NCBI GenBank assembly: GCA_036744635.1
Contig: DAIOHQ010000126.1
Coordinates: forward strand, 1 to 13,423
DNA: 13,423 nucleotides
Source of the DNA: DAIOHQ01 sp036744635
GTDB lineage: Bacteria; Planctomycetota; Phycisphaerae; Tepidisphaerales; Tepidisphaeraceae
Reading direction: 5' to 3'
Both the position numbers and the translations under genes were made by a program. Positions 13,291 to 13,423 of the stretch are shown in pieces; the stretch's first letter is position 1; each line of letters opens with the position of its first letter. The notes under the pieces were generated by a model. It made no database searches and had not been told where the DNA came from. It saw only the letters and a program-made list of their open reading frames with translations.

Positions 13291-13357
13291 AGCACGGGCG
13301 TCTCGCCCGTGATCTGCTTTCCAAGACACGGGCGAGACGCTGCGAGACGCCCGTGCT
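13291..13357 (+). repeat. GC-rich paired hairpin repeat downstream of polyprenyl synthase
   Basis: AGCACGGGCGTCTCGC at 13291-13306 is a perfect inverted repeat of GCGAGACGCCCGTGCT at 13342-13357. Each half also folds by itself: CACGGGCGTCTCGCCCGTG on the left, and the CACGGGCGAGACG to CGAGACGCCCGTG core on the right. This is a REP/BIME-like unit of a third sequence type. It starts 22 bp after the stop codon and could serve as a terminator or mRNA-stabilising structure, though no T-tract follows. Confidence 0.75.
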
Positions 13358-13403
13358 ACATGAACGCGGGTGCGTGACACTTTAGGCGGCTTTACCTTGC
13401 TTT

Positions 13404-13423
13404 GGTGGGGCAGACATTCCTGT
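13404..13423 (+). repeat. Third copy of palindrome arm, cut by window end
   Basis: GGTGGGGCAGACATTCCTGT matches the outer arms of the 1848-2007 palindrome almost exactly. It probably begins another such element that continues past the window end. Confidence 0.6.

Overview
The window looks like a high-GC bacterial chromosome segment, most likely from Planctomycetota, perhaps the Phycisphaerae side. This is inferred from gene content and not proven. The content includes two Gfo/Idh/MocA-fold proteins, a DUF6941-type protein, a PUR-type nucleic-acid-binding protein, a GuaD-like deaminase, single housekeeping genes not packed in long operons, and many short palindromic intergenic repeats. I found no rRNA, tRNA, CRISPR array, transposase or phage gene.

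Layout. Bases 1-1118: a dispersed repeat, a GuaD-like nucleoside deaminase (+), and a convergent two-CBS-domain protein (-). Bases 1319-2166: a small basic DUF6496-type protein (+) followed by a 160-bp near-perfect palindrome. Bases 2167-5078: a Gfo/Idh/MocA oxidoreductase (+), a DUF6941-type protein (-), a second inverted-repeat element, and a short-chain dehydrogenase (-). Bases 5079-5549: a secreted Ig-like protein (+). Bases 5576-7531: a minus-strand operon of PUR-type protein, GH109-like Gfo/Idh protein and 69-aa membrane protein, with a TATAAT promoter in front. Bases 7615-8622: lexA (-) behind a sigma70 promoter whose -10 overlaps a perfect 6-3-6 palindrome, the probable LexA operator. 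Between that promoter and lexA lies an acidic reading frame that runs into lexA. Bases 8676-9921: a YjfB-like motility protein with a sigma28-like -10, then the 16S rRNA dimethyltransferase KsgA (both +). Bases 9971-12062: a cysteine desulfurase, an unknown 143-aa protein, and a ferredoxin-like gene broken by an in-frame TAA (all -). Bases 12295-13269: a long-chain polyprenyl diphosphate synthase (+), followed by two more repeat types.

The genes mostly serve separate purposes: DNA-damage control (lexA), ribosome maturation (ksgA), sulfur mobilisation (the NifS/IscS-type gene), quinone or lipid side-chain synthesis (polyprenyl synthase) and sugar metabolism (Gfo/Idh genes). I see no clear new multi-gene system. 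The items most worth a second look are the ferredoxin-like gene with a TAA exactly where the family has Glu, the lexA control region with its overlapping acidic frame, the GH109-like EVP/YxxH variant of the Gfo/Idh fold, the degenerate 7-bp periodic tracts at gene borders, and the family of long intergenic palindromes.
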